Source of the DNA: Brevundimonas sp. UBA6550
GTDB lineage: Bacteria; Pseudomonadota; Alphaproteobacteria; Caulobacterales; Caulobacteraceae
Assembly (NCBI RefSeq): GCF_002434505.1
Contig: NZ_DJKE01000004.1
Location: forward strand, 62,001-126,000
Length of the DNA stretch: 64,000 nucleotides
Reading direction: 5' to 3'
Each line of letters opens with the position of its first letter. Within the stretch, counting starts at the first letter, position 1. Below, one piece after another: positions 27,827-36,393 of this stretch. The notes beneath the pieces were generated by a model. It saw nothing but the letters and a program-made list of their open reading frames with translations. It was not told the origin of the DNA and made no database searches. The position numbers and the translations under genes were made by a program.

Positions 27827-29665
27827 TTAGCTGACGTTGGGTTCGGGGCGGGCGGGCCGCGCCGTGCGGCGCAGGGCGCGGCTGGGGCGATTGCGACGCT
27901 CGACCGGCGTCGCGGCCTGGAAGGCCTTTCTGAACTGGTCGCGCCGTTCGTGGATCGAGGCCAGGACCAGACCCATCGGCACGCCCAGGTCGACCAGGGT
28001 GTTCTCGGCCAGCTGCAGGCTGGCCTCGGTCGTCTCCGGCACGGCGTCGGTGACGCCCAAGGCATACAGGCGCATGGCGTGCTGGTCGTCGCGGGCGCGG
28101 GCGATCAGGATCAGGTCGTCGCGCATGGCCCGCGCGGTCTGCACCACCTCGTCCACCTTGGCCGGGGCGTCCATGGTCACGATCAGGGCGCGCGTCGACT
28201 GGACGCCGCAGTGCTGCAGCATCTCGCGCCGACCGGCGTCGCCATAGAAGACCTCGAACCCGTCGCGACGGCCGGCGGCGACGGCGGCGGCGTCGGTGTC
28301 CAGGGCGATGAACGGCTGGTCGTGTTCCTTCAGCATCTCGCCGATCAGACGGCCCACTCGGCCGAAGCCGACGATGATGACCGCGCCGTCGGCCGCCGCC
28401 GGGGCGGGGATATCGGGCAGAGCCGTGGCGTTCGGTCCGGTCCGCTTCGTCAGCGTCTGGCCGATCATGGCCAGCAGCGGAATGGAGAAGATGCTGAGGG
28501 TGGCCGACAGGGCGACGGTGTTGGTCAGGCCGGCCGGGGCCAGGCCCTCGACCATGCCGGTGGCGAAGACGACGAAGGCGAACTCGCCCGCCGGGGCCAG
28601 GACCAGGGCCGTCTCCAGCGCAGGCCGCGCGCCCAGTCCCCACAGCCGCGCCAGGGCGAAGATCACGCCGGTCTTGACCGCCGTCAGGGCCAGGGCCAGG
28701 CCGAATACGCCGATGGGATCGGCGGCGATGGCGTCCAGGTCCAGCCCCAGGCCGACGCCGACGAAGAAGACGCCGAGCAGCAGCCCCTTGAATGGTTCGA
28801 TCGACACCTCGACCTCGCGCCGGAACTCGGTCTCGGCCAGAAGGACTCCGGCGACCAGGGCGCCGATGCTCATGGACAGACCGCTGGCCTGGGCCGCCAG
28901 CCCGGCGCCGACGACGACCAGCAGACTGGCGGCGACGAACAGCTCCCCGCCCTGGGCCGCCTTGCGCGCCTTGGCCACCGACCGGAACATGGGCCGCAGC
29001 ACCACACGTCCCAGGAGGACCAGAAGACCCAGCCCGACCGCCGCCGGGATCAGGGTGAACAGCGACCGCCCCAGGATGGCGGCGTCCAGCGCCCCGCCCT
29101 GCTGGGCTACGGCCGCCAGAACGGTGACGGTGATCAGAATGGGGGCCACCGACAGGTCCTGGGCCAGCAGGATGGCGAAGGTCGAACGGCCGACCACGCC
29201 CTTCAGCCGTCCGCGTTCGGCCAGGACCGGCATGACCACGGCGGTCGAAGACAGGGCCAGGCCCATGCCCAAAACCACGGCGCTGGCCAGGGTCTGGCCC
29301 ATCAGCATGAAACCGCCTGCCAGGACCGCGGTGCAGGCCGCCACCTGCATCAGCCCCAGGCCGAACACCAGCCGGCGCATGGCCCGCAGCCGCTCCCAAG
29401 ACAGCTCCAGCCCGATCATGAACAGGAGGAAGGCCACGCCTAGTTCCGACAGCTGCGCCAGCTGGCCCGGATCGTTGATGGTGAAATAGGACAGGAAGGG
29501 CAGGGCGTGGGCGAACCGGGCCAGACCGTCCGGCCCCAGAACCACGCCCGCCGCCAGGAAACCCAGCACCGGGCTGATCTTCAGCCGGTTGACCAGGGGC
29601 ACCATGACCCCGGCGGCGGCCAGGAAGACCACCAAATCCTTATAGTCCGCGCCGTGTCCGTGCAT
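27827..29665 (-). CDS. Kef-type K+/H+ antiporter with TrkA-N (RCK) domain
   Basis: A CPA2 monovalent cation:proton antiporter of 612 residues. About twelve hydrophobic helices span residues 8-385, with the CPA2 marks PVLGFLAAGVVLGP and LSSTAVVMPVLAERG. Next comes a cytoplasmic Rossmann RCK_N domain, AVIIVGFGRVGRLIGEML, with the binding acid in ALDTDA. Such proteins adjust K+ or pH and may respond to NAD(H) or glutathione adducts. No KefF/KefG partner is nearby. The C-terminal 60 residues are basic. It is the only gene of its unit. Confidence 0.92.
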   Translation of the reverse strand: MHGHGADYKDLVVFLAAAGVMVPLVNRLKISPVLGFLAAGVVLGPDGLARFAHALPFLSYFTINDPGQLAQLSELGVAFLLFMIGLELSWERLRAMRRLVFGLGLMQVAACTAVLAGGFMLMGQTLASAVVLGMGLALSSTAVVMPVLAERGRLKGVVGRSTFAILLAQDLSVAPILITVTVLAAVAQQGGALDAAILGRSLFTLIPAAVGLGLLVLLGRVVLRPMFRSVAKARKAAQGGELFVAASLLVVVGAGLAAQASGLSMSIGALVAGVLLAETEFRREVEVSIEPFKGLLLGVFFVGVGLGLDLDAIAADPIGVFGLALALTAVKTGVIFALARLWGLGARPALETALVLAPAGEFAFVVFATGMVEGLAPAGLTNTVALSATLSIFSIPLLAMIGQTLTKRTGPNATALPDIPAPAAADGAVIIVGFGRVGRLIGEMLKEHDQPFIALDTDAAAVAAGRRDGFEVFYGDAGRREMLQHCGVQSTRALIVTMDAPAKVDEVVQTARAMRDDLILIARARDDQHAMRLYALGVTDAVPETTEASLQLAENTLVDLGVPMGLVLASIHERRDQFRKAFQAATPVERRNRPSRALRRTARPARPEPNVS

Positions 29666-29820
29666 CGCCCCTCCGTCGTCGGCGCATCTGACCCCGAACC
29701 GGCGACCGTGGCGAGACGTCGCAGCGCTTTCATGAATTTTTTTTAAGGCGACAGACCCCCAACCGGGTCTAGGGTCCGCGCCGAACCGCCCATTTCCGGG
29801 GCGGAGCCTAGGATCCAGTG

Positions 29821-31944
29821 ATGAAACGACTGCTTATCGGCGCCGCCGTCGGCGCCCTTCTGCTGCCCGCCAGCGCCGCCTTCGCTCAAGACGCCGACCA
29901 CGACCACGCCTGCATCGACGAGACCTGCTCCATCGTCTCCCTGTTCTCGGGCGAAGAGACCGCCGCCGGCTGGCAGGGCACGCAGGCGCCGCGCTACGGA
30001 ACCTGGGGCTTCGACATGGCGGGCCGCGACACGGCGGTGAAGCCGGGCGACGACTTCTTCCAGTTCGCCAACGGCAAGGCGCTGGAGAAGCTGGTCATTC
30101 CGTCGGACCGCACCAGCTACGGCTCCTTCGCCCTGCTGCGCGAACTGTCCGACAACCGCATGAAGGAGCTGGTGACGGGTCTGGCCGCGCGCCGCGATCT
30201 GGCCCCCGGTTCGGACGAGGCCAAGATCGCCGACGCCTATCGCTCCTACAGCGACGAGGCGCGTATCGAGCAGCTGGACGCTCAGCCGCTGCAACCCTAT
30301 CTGGCCGCGATCCGCGCCGCCGACAGCCATGAGAAGATGGCCGTCTATATGGGTCAGACGGTCGGCCGTTTCGGCGGCTCCTTCTTCGGCACCGGCATCA
30401 CCATCGATGCGAAACAGCCGACCCGCTACGTCGTCTCGACCGGCCAGTCGGGCCTGGGGCTGCCCAACCGCGACTACTATCTGGACGCCCGCTATGCGGA
30501 CAAGAAGGAGAAGTATCAGGCCTATGTGGGCCGGATGCTGACGATGATCGGCTGGGAGAACCCGACCGAGACCGCCGCCCAGATCGTCGCCCTGGAACAG
30601 AAGATCGCCGAGGCCCACTGGAGCCCGGTCGAGAACCGCAATCGCGACAAGACCTATAACGAGTTCACCATCGCCCAGCTGGCCCAGCAGGCGCCCGGCT
30701 TCGAATGGCAGGACTATTACGACGCCGCCAAGCTGGGCGGCGTGCCGCGCCTGATCGTGCGTCAGGACACGGCCATGCCCAAGATCGCGGCCATCTACGC
30801 CGAGACGCCGGTCGCCCTGTTGCAGGCGTGGGAAGCCTTCCACACCGCCGACGACATGGCGCCGCTGATGTCCAAGCGGTTCTCGGACGCCCAGTGGGAG
30901 TTCCGCTCGCGCGACCTGTCGGGCCAGCCCGAACAGCGTACCCGCGAAAAGCGCGCCATCTCCTTCGCCGAGGGTTCGCTGGGCGAAGCGACGGGCCGTC
31001 TCTACGTCGCCCAGTATTTCCCGGCCGAATCCAAGGCCAAGATGGAAGAGCTGGTCGCCAATCTGCGCACCGCCCTGTCGCACCGCATCGAGAACCTGAC
31101 CTGGATGGGGGCCGAGACCAAGGCGGCGGCGCAGGAGAAGCTGCGCAAATTCACCGTCAAGATCGGCTATCCCGAGAAGTGGCGCGACTATTCCGGTCTG
31201 GACATCCGCGCCGACGACCTGGTCGGCAACGCCGAGCGTCGCGGCCTGTTCGAATGGAACTACGACCTGTCGCGTTTGAACGAGCCGGTCGACAAGTCCG
31301 AGTGGGGCATGACCCCCCAGACGGTCAACGCCTATTACAACTCGGCCAATAACGAGATCGTCTTCCCGGCCGCCATCCTGCAGCCGCCCTTCTTCGACCC
31401 GAACGGCGATGCGGCGGTCAACTATGGCGGCATCGGCGGGGTGATCGGCCACGAGATCGGCCACGGCTTCGACGACCAGGGCTCCAAGTCCGACGGCGAC
31501 GGCGTGCTGCGCAACTGGTGGACCGCCGAGGACAAGGCCCGGTTCGAGGCCCTGACCGCGCGCCTGGGCGAACAATACGCCACCTATGAGCCGATCGCCG
31601 GCTATCACATCAACCCTGGCCTGACGATGGGCGAGAACATCGGCGACGCCTCGGGCGTGGCCGTGGGGCTGGAGGCCTATCACCTGTCGCTGAACGGCCA
31701 GCCGGCGCCGGTGATCGACGGCACGACCGGCGACCAGCGCTTCTTCTACGGCTGGGCCCAGGTCTGGCAGTCGAAATATCGCGACGAGGCGCTGAAGCAG
31801 CAGGTCGCCACCGATCCGCACTCGGCCGCCCAGTTCCGCGTCATCGGCCCGCTGCGCAACGTCGACGCCTGGTACGACGCCTTCGACGTTCAGCCCGGCA
31901 CGAAATACTATCTGACGCCGGACCAGCGCGTTCGCATCTGGTAA
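29821..31944 (+). CDS. M13 family metallopeptidase (neprilysin/PepO-like), periplasmic
   Basis: A 707-residue zinc peptidase with a signal peptide cleaved near SAAFA-QD. The zinc site is HEIGH (H544, E545, H548) with third ligand E605 in MGENIGDASG. The substrate-binding motif VNAYYN and GFDDQGSKSDGDG are also typical of M13. It should degrade oligopeptides in the periplasm. The residues just after the signal peptide are His/Asp/Cys-rich (DADHDHACIDETC), a possible metal-binding stretch. ATG 29821 is used; a GTG one codon earlier is in frame. A strong terminator follows. Confidence 0.94.
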   Translation: MKRLLIGAAVGALLLPASAAFAQDADHDHACIDETCSIVSLFSGEETAAGWQGTQAPRYGTWGFDMAGRDTAVKPGDDFFQFANGKALEKLVIPSDRTSYGSFALLRELSDNRMKELVTGLAARRDLAPGSDEAKIADAYRSYSDEARIEQLDAQPLQPYLAAIRAADSHEKMAVYMGQTVGRFGGSFFGTGITIDAKQPTRYVVSTGQSGLGLPNRDYYLDARYADKKEKYQAYVGRMLTMIGWENPTETAAQIVALEQKIAEAHWSPVENRNRDKTYNEFTIAQLAQQAPGFEWQDYYDAAKLGGVPRLIVRQDTAMPKIAAIYAETPVALLQAWEAFHTADDMAPLMSKRFSDAQWEFRSRDLSGQPEQRTREKRAISFAEGSLGEATGRLYVAQYFPAESKAKMEELVANLRTALSHRIENLTWMGAETKAAAQEKLRKFTVKIGYPEKWRDYSGLDIRADDLVGNAERRGLFEWNYDLSRLNEPVDKSEWGMTPQTVNAYYNSANNEIVFPAAILQPPFFDPNGDAAVNYGGIGGVIGHEIGHGFDDQGSKSDGDGVLRNWWTAEDKARFEALTARLGEQYATYEPIAGYHINPGLTMGENIGDASGVAVGLEAYHLSLNGQPAPVIDGTTGDQRFFYGWAQVWQSKYRDEALKQQVATDPHSAAQFRVIGPLRNVDAWYDAFDVQPGTKYYLTPDQRVRIW

Positions 31945-31970
31945 GACGACGGGTCTTCGATAGACGGAAG

Positions 31971-31996
31971 AGGCCGGGATTCGCCCCGGCCTTTTT
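31971..31996 (+). terminator. Rho-independent terminator of the M13 peptidase gene
   Basis: AGGCCGGG and CCCGGCCT form an 8-bp stem with a six-base loop followed by five T, 26 bases after the stop codon. Confidence 0.88.
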
Positions 31997-32074
31997 CATG
32001 GCCGACGCGCGGCCCCATTGCGCGGCGTGCGCGGGCGGCAAAGCCAAGGGGAACATGGATTTCAGGCATAGAAA

Positions 32075-32106
32075 AGCCCGCTGCGGGGGATACATCGCAG
32101 CGGGCT
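32075..32106 (-). terminator. Strong terminator reading from the hisS side
   Basis: An 11-bp perfect stem AGCCCGCTGCG / CGCAGCGGGCT with a 10-base loop. On the minus strand the hairpin is followed by TTTTC, so it ends transcription coming from hisS or from a separate RNA in the 190-base interval. A 14-base palindrome GCTCTTTAAAGAGC (32112-32125) sits immediately before it. Confidence 0.8.
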
Positions 32107-32288
32107 ATCTTGCTCTTTAAAGAGCGGACGTTTCCTCCCCGAAACGCCTTCGAGTGCTGCGCGCTTGAGCAACGCTTGCCCTCGAGTGAGTTCATTTGAC
32201 GCAAGGGCCGGTCGGTCGTCAACGGCCCGTTTCGCCAGAGTCGAACTTTCTTCGACTTATCGCTGATAACTCATTTTAGCGCCCACAT
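32107..32288 (-). other. Long hisS 3' region, possible small RNA
   Basis: About 180 non-coding bases between the hisS stop and its terminator, less GC-rich than the surroundings. I see no credible protein in either strand. The region ends in a palindrome and a strong terminator, which is the layout of a stand-alone or 3'UTR-derived small RNA. No known RNA family is recognised. Confidence 0.3.
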
Positions 32289-32311
32289 ATTATCGAAGCT
32301 TATTCGATAAT
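32289..32311. repeat. Inverted repeat spanning the hisS stop codon
   Basis: ATTATCGAA and TTCGATAAT form a perfect 9-bp stem, and the five-base loop contains the hisS stop codon. It may protect or process the mRNA 3' end. Confidence 0.55.
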
Positions 32312-33790
32312 GCCCTTGATGGCGGCGACCAGGCCGTCGCGGGCGATCTTCATCTGGCCGGGGCGTTCGGCCTTCCAGGCGTCGTTGTCGGCGATGGCGG
32401 CGGCGGCGGCGCGTCCGGCGTCCAGATCCTTGATGGTCACTTCGCCCGCCGCGATCTCGTCGCCGCCCAGAATGACGACGGCGGGGGCGCCGCGTCGGTC
32501 GGCATATTTCATCTGGGCCTTCATGCCCGCGCGACCCAGATAAAGCTCGGCCGCAATGCCTGCCGCACGCAGTTCGGCGACGGCGTTCAGATAGTGGCCC
32601 ATGTCATCCTCGGAGAAGACGATGACCACGACCGGGCCACGCACCGCGTCCTCGGCGCCGCGTCCCGCCGCCCGCAGGGCCGAGGCCAGACGCGAGACGC
32701 CGAAGGAGAAGCCGGTCGCCGGCACGCTCTGGCCCGTGAATCGCGCGACCAGATCGTCGTAGCGCCCGCCGCCGCCGATGGAGCCGAAGCGGACCGGGCG
32801 GCCCTTATCGTCCACCGTGTCCAGCAGCAGTTCGGCCTCGAACACGGCGCCGGTGTAGTATTCCAGACCACGCACGATGGTCGGATCGAACTTCACCGCG
32901 TCCTGATCGACCCGCATGGCGTTCAGCGCCCGGTCGATGGCGGCCAGTTCGTTCAGCGCCGCCTCGCCCGCTGCGCCCAGATCGCCGGAACGGGCGACGG
33001 CGTCCAGGGTCTCGGCCCGCGACAGGCCCGGCGTACTGGCCGAGGCCAGAAAGGCCTCGATGGCCGCCGTCACCTTGGCGGGCAGTTGCGCGCCCTTGGT
33101 GTAGTCGCCGGAGTCGTCCAGACGGCCTTCGCCCAGCAGCTGGACCACGCCGTCCCAGCCCAGACGGTCGAACTTGTCGATGGCGCGAAGAGCGGTCAGG
33201 CGCTGGCCCGCCTCGTTCACGCCGCCCGCGTCGAACAGGCCGTCGAACAGTTTGCGGTTCGAGACGCGGATCTGGGCCTGTCCGGCATCCAGCCCGGCGC
33301 CGCGCAGACCCTCGCAGGCCATGGCGATGATCTCGGCGTCGGCCTCGGGCCGGTCCGAACCGACCGTGTCGGCGTCGCACTGCCAGAACTCGCGGAAGCG
33401 GCCGGGGCCGGGCTTTTCGTTGCGCCACACCGGACCATAGGCATAACGGCGGAACGGCTTGGGCAAGGTCTCCCAGGTCTGGGCCGCGAACCGGGCCAGG
33501 GGCGCGGTGTGGTCATAGCGCAGCGCCATCCACTCGCCCGGCTCGTCCGACCCGGCGTCGTCCTGCAGCGCGAAGACCCCTTCGTTCGGGCGGTCGGCGT
33601 CGGGCAGGAATTTGCCCAGGGCGTCGGCGTATTCGAAGGCCGGGGTCTCCAGCGGCTCGAAGCCCCAGCGCTCATAGACCTCGGACACACGCGCCACGAG
33701 GCGGCGTTCGGCGGTCAGGTCGCGGCCGCGCTTGTCGGCGAAACCGCGCGGATTGCGGGCGAGGGGGCGGATCGGGGCGTCTTCGGTCAT
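32300..33790 (-). CDS. hisS: Histidyl-tRNA synthetase, alphaproteobacterial type
   Basis: Charges tRNA-His with histidine. The 496-residue class II synthetase has a core with ALRYDHTAPLARF and motif 2 FRRYAYGPVWRNEKPGPGRFREFWQ. The histidine-site strand is RGLEYYTGAVFE, motif 3 is GGGGRYDDLV-FGVSRL, and an anticodon-binding domain fills residues about 395-496. Motif 2 reads RNEKPGPGRFREF instead of the usual RHERPQKGRYRQF. This is the divergent alphaproteobacterial form that goes with tRNA-His lacking the extra G-1 base. That link is established for the group, and its presence here is inferred from sequence. Confidence 0.95.
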   Translation of the reverse strand: MTEDAPIRPLARNPRGFADKRGRDLTAERRLVARVSEVYERWGFEPLETPAFEYADALGKFLPDADRPNEGVFALQDDAGSDEPGEWMALRYDHTAPLARFAAQTWETLPKPFRRYAYGPVWRNEKPGPGRFREFWQCDADTVGSDRPEADAEIIAMACEGLRGAGLDAGQAQIRVSNRKLFDGLFDAGGVNEAGQRLTALRAIDKFDRLGWDGVVQLLGEGRLDDSGDYTKGAQLPAKVTAAIEAFLASASTPGLSRAETLDAVARSGDLGAAGEAALNELAAIDRALNAMRVDQDAVKFDPTIVRGLEYYTGAVFEAELLLDTVDDKGRPVRFGSIGGGGRYDDLVARFTGQSVPATGFSFGVSRLASALRAAGRGAEDAVRGPVVVIVFSEDDMGHYLNAVAELRAAGIAAELYLGRAGMKAQMKYADRRGAPAVVILGGDEIAAGEVTIKDLDAGRAAAAAIADNDAWKAERPGQMKIARDGLVAAIKGIIE

Positions 33791-33953
33791 GGCGCGCGCT
33801 TAAGCCAAGGGACGGGCGACCGCAAATTCCATGGCCGGCCGCCGGCCCGCCGCGGGTCCACGAATACCCGAGATCGCACACAGGCGTTTGTTTAGGCGAA
33901 GATAAATCGCATTGGGGCGGAACCTGGGCGCATACGTTTCGTTCTTGATCGCC

Positions 33954-34160
33954 ATGACGCCACACGCCGTTCTCGTAGCCCGCACCTGCAACACGTCGGA
34001 CCGACGCACGATCCGCTGGTGGGAGTGCGAACTGGTCGATACCGAAGGGTCTCGCCGCATTCGCGACCAGGCCTTCTTCTCCATTGGCGAGGCGAAATCC
34101 TGGGCCTCCGCACAAGGCTATCCAGTCAGCGAAGACGCCGCCTCGTCGTCCGAAACCTGA
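33954..34160 (+). CDS. Small hypothetical protein coupled to the ClpP-like gene
   Basis: A 68-residue soluble protein of unknown function, starting MTPHAVLVARTCNTS and including RRTIRWWECELVDTEGS and FFSIGEAKSWASAQGY. The alternating hydrophobic pattern suggests a small beta-rich fold. Its TGA overlaps the ATG of the ClpP-like gene (TGATG), so the two are probably translated together. A longer frame from 33912 lacks a ribosome site. No family recognised. Confidence 0.6.
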   Translation: MTPHAVLVARTCNTSDRRTIRWWECELVDTEGSRRIRDQAFFSIGEAKSWASAQGYPVSEDAASSSET

Positions 34161-34741
34161 TGTCGCGTTCCGCCCCGACCGGCGTCCTGACCGCCGAAGC
34201 CTTCGACACGCCGCGCATCCTCTTGGCCGGCGCCGTCGATTACGCCATGTACGACCGCTTCCGCGATCAGCTGGCCGAGGCGCCCAAGACCGGGCTGACG
34301 GTGATCGAACTGTCGACCCTGGGGGGCGATCCCGAGGTGGCGCGCATGATGGGCGAGGACGTCCGGTTCCAGAGCGACATCAATCCGTCGCGCCGCCTGG
34401 TCTTCCTGGGCAAGGCGGCCATCTATTCGGCCGGCGCGACCTTCATGAGCTTCTTCGCCGTCGAGAACCGCTATCTGACGCGCGGCACGCGGGTGATGAT
34501 CCATGAGCGCAAGATGGACAAGGAACTCCACATCACCGGGCCGCTGACGACCTGCATCGCGTCGGTCAAGGCGGTGCTGCACGAGTTGGAACACTCCATC
34601 GCCATCCAGAACGAAGGGTTCGAGAACCTGGTTCGCGGGTCGTCGGTGACGATGGACGAGGTGCTGAAGCGTGCGCCGGAAAACTGGTATGTCGAGGCGC
34701 AGGAAGCCAAGACGATGGGCCTGATCGCCGACGTGATCTGA
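34160..34741 (+). CDS. ClpP-like serine protease fold protein, catalytic Asp replaced
   Basis: A 193-residue protein with the ClpP/crotonase fold. Ser90 (KAAIYSAGATFMSFF) and His115 (RVMIHERKMD) are spaced 25 residues apart, exactly as S97 and H122 in ClpP. The oxyanion-type loop reads LSTLGGDPEVARMM. At the end, VLKRAPENWYVEAQEAKTMGLI aligns with the ClpP helix that carries the catalytic Asp. That position is Arg171 here. The protein may therefore be inactive, use another acid, or act as a ClpR-like subunit. It overlaps the preceding small gene and converges with hslV. Confidence 0.8.
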   Translation: MSRSAPTGVLTAEAFDTPRILLAGAVDYAMYDRFRDQLAEAPKTGLTVIELSTLGGDPEVARMMGEDVRFQSDINPSRRLVFLGKAAIYSAGATFMSFFAVENRYLTRGTRVMIHERKMDKELHITGPLTTCIASVKAVLHELEHSIAIQNEGFENLVRGSSVTMDEVLKRAPENWYVEAQEAKTMGLIADVI

Positions 34742-34750
34742 CCCGCAGGG

Positions 34751-35323
34751 TCAGGCGTCCAGCGTCTCGACCGTCAGATTGCCGTTGGTGTAGACGCAGA
34801 TTTCGGCGGCGATTTTCATCGCCTTGCGGGCGATCTGTTCGGCGTCCAACTCGGTCTCCTCGATCAGGGCGCGAGCGGCCGACAGAGCATAGTTGCCGCC
34901 CGAACCCACGGCCGCGACGCCGTATTCCGGCTCCAGCACGTCGCCGACGCCGGTGACGGTGAAGATGGACGACTTGTCCGCCACCAGAAGCATCGCCTCC
35001 AGCCGGCGCAGATAGCGGTCGGTGCGCCAGTCCTTGGCCAGGTCGACGCAGGCGCGGGCCAGCTGGTCGGGATACTGCTCCAGCTTGGCTTCCAGACGTT
35101 CGATCAGGGTGAAGGCGTCGGCGGTCGCGCCGGCGAAGCCTGCCAGAACCTTGCCGCCCGCCAGGGTCCGCACCTTGCGCGCCGCGCCCTTGACGATGGT
35201 CGGTCCCATCGAGACCTGGCCGTCGCCGGCGATCACGGTGCGCCCGTTCTTGCGCACCGCCAGGATGGTGGTGCCATGCCAGTCGGGAAAGGAAGAGGCG
35301 GTCGCGTCGAAGGATCGGGTCAT
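34751..35323 (-). CDS. hslV: ATP-dependent protease peptidase subunit HslV
   Basis: The proteasome-like peptidase that forms HslUV with the HslU ATPase. The catalytic threonine is T18 in [10 protein letters not shown], so the first 17 residues are a propeptide-like extension, as in other alphaproteobacteria. [28 protein letters not shown] and [14 protein letters not shown] are family motifs. I set the start at ATG 35323; a longer frame to 35368 is not supported. hslU is not adjacent: the downstream neighbour is the converging ClpP-like gene and the upstream one is a divergent BLUF gene. Confidence 0.95.
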   Translation of the reverse strand: MTRSFDATASSFPDWHGTTILAVRKNGRTVIAGDGQVSMGPTIVKGAARKVRTLAGGKVLAGFAGATADAFTLIERLEAKLEQYPDQLARACVDLAKDWRTDRYLRRLEAMLLVADKSSIFTVTGVGDVLEPEYGVAAVGSGGNYALSAARALIEETELDAEQIARKAMKIAAEICVYTNGNLTVETLDA

Positions 35324-35455
35324 GACCGACAGATGGACAGGCGGGGCCGCCCGATCAAGTCCGGCCACGCTTTCATAACAACGTCATATTTCGACCGAAG
35401 TCGTCGATATAACGGCAACGTTCTTGCCCAAGCCTTGCATTAAACGGAAAGCTCC

Positions 35456-35857
35456 TTGCTTTATCGCCTCGTCATAGCGAGAGAATTGGTCGGCGGGATC
35501 GCGCCTGACGGTCGCGTTGCGGCTGAACGTCTCGGCGAAGCCATGGCGGACAATCGGCGCGACGAGATCAGCGGCGTGATGCTGATCCACGCCGGATGGC
35601 TGGTGCAGATGATCGAAGGCGCGCGGGTCGACGTGGACCGCGCGCTGCGCCGGATGCAGACGGATGGTCAGGGCGAACTGCACATTCTGGGTGACCGCCC
35701 GGTCATCCATCGTCGGGCCGCCGAGCCGATGCGGATGTGCGCCCTGGCGCCCCACGAGGTCGAAATGGCGCTGGCCGGCCGGGTGCCGAACACGCTGGAC
35801 GCGACCGAGCTGGAACGCCTGTTGTGCGGCGAGGTCCGACGTCGGGCCGCCGCCTGA
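35456..35857 (+). CDS. Degenerate BLUF-domain protein (photoactive Tyr and Trp missing)
   Basis: A 133-residue BLUF-like protein with TTG start at 35456 (GGAAAG upstream), which gives the normal MLYRLV opening. The flavin-site Asn33 (ADNRRDEISG) and Gln51 (LVQMIEG) are kept. The photoactive Tyr is Ile7, and the semi-conserved Trp is Met92. A light reaction by the usual Tyr-Gln mechanism is therefore unlikely. It may still bind FAD or pair with the second BLUF protein, which begins 80 bases downstream. It is divergent from hslV. Confidence 0.78.
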   Translation: MLYRLVIARELVGGIAPDGRVAAERLGEAMADNRRDEISGVMLIHAGWLVQMIEGARVDVDRALRRMQTDGQGELHILGDRPVIHRRAAEPMRMCALAPHEVEMALAGRVPNTLDATELERLLCGEVRRRAAA

Positions 35858-35937
35858 TCGGCGCTGCATTCTGTTAACGCTCATGCCCTAGCAGTCGTGG
35901 CGGGGCCGTGGCCCGCAGTTGCGTATGAGTTTGGTCC

Positions 35938-36348
35938 ATGCCCTTGTTTCGTATCGTCTATGTCAGCGAGGCCGCCGGGCCGGCCGCATCGGGTCTGATG
36001 CCCCTGGTGGACATCATCGGCGTGTCCGACCGCAACAATCGCCGGGACCAGCTGACGGGCGTTCTGATGCGGCATGAGGGGCGTTTCCTGCAGGTTCTGG
36101 AAGGCGCGCGGGTCGATCTGGATCGGACGCTGGCGCGCGTGCGGTCCGACGGGCGTCACACCAATCTGGCCGTCCTGTCCGACCGGCGCGTCGAGGCGCG
36201 GATGTTCCCCGATTGGGCCATGGCGCGCGTCGAGGCGACGCCGGACGTGGCGCGCTTGCTGAGCGCGGACATCGACCAGGATGATAGGGACGCCGCCCTG
36301 GATCGGCTGCTGACCGACCTTTCGCTGACGGCCGCCGGCGCGGTCTGA
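35938..36348 (+). CDS. Short BLUF blue-light photoreceptor
   Basis: A 136-residue stand-alone BLUF domain binding FAD. All key residues align with AppA numbering: Tyr8 (Y21) in RIVYVSEA, Asn34 (N45) in RNNRRDQLTG, Gln52 (Q63) in FLQVLEG, Trp93 (W104) and Met95 (M106) in PDWAMA. It should therefore be light-active. It carries no output domain, so it must signal through a partner, as short BLUF proteins do. The 45 C-terminal residues form helices. The degenerate paralogue lies directly upstream in the same direction. Confidence 0.9.
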   Translation: MPLFRIVYVSEAAGPAASGLMPLVDIIGVSDRNNRRDQLTGVLMRHEGRFLQVLEGARVDLDRTLARVRSDGRHTNLAVLSDRRVEARMFPDWAMARVEATPDVARLLSADIDQDDRDAALDRLLTDLSLTAAGAV

Positions 36349-36393
36349 CCGTTCGGCCCTCGCGATCCGCCGTCGGGATCGCTAGATGGGGGC

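Noticed and set aside
32107..32200. RNase P-like phrase (GAGGAAACGTCC) on the minus strand downstream of hisS
   Set aside because: It resembles the RNase P P4 region only locally. The interval is far too short and the other conserved segments are absent.
31908..32222. 104-codon minus-strand frame covering the terminators after the M13 peptidase
   Set aside because: It runs through two strong terminators and has no protein motif or ribosome site.
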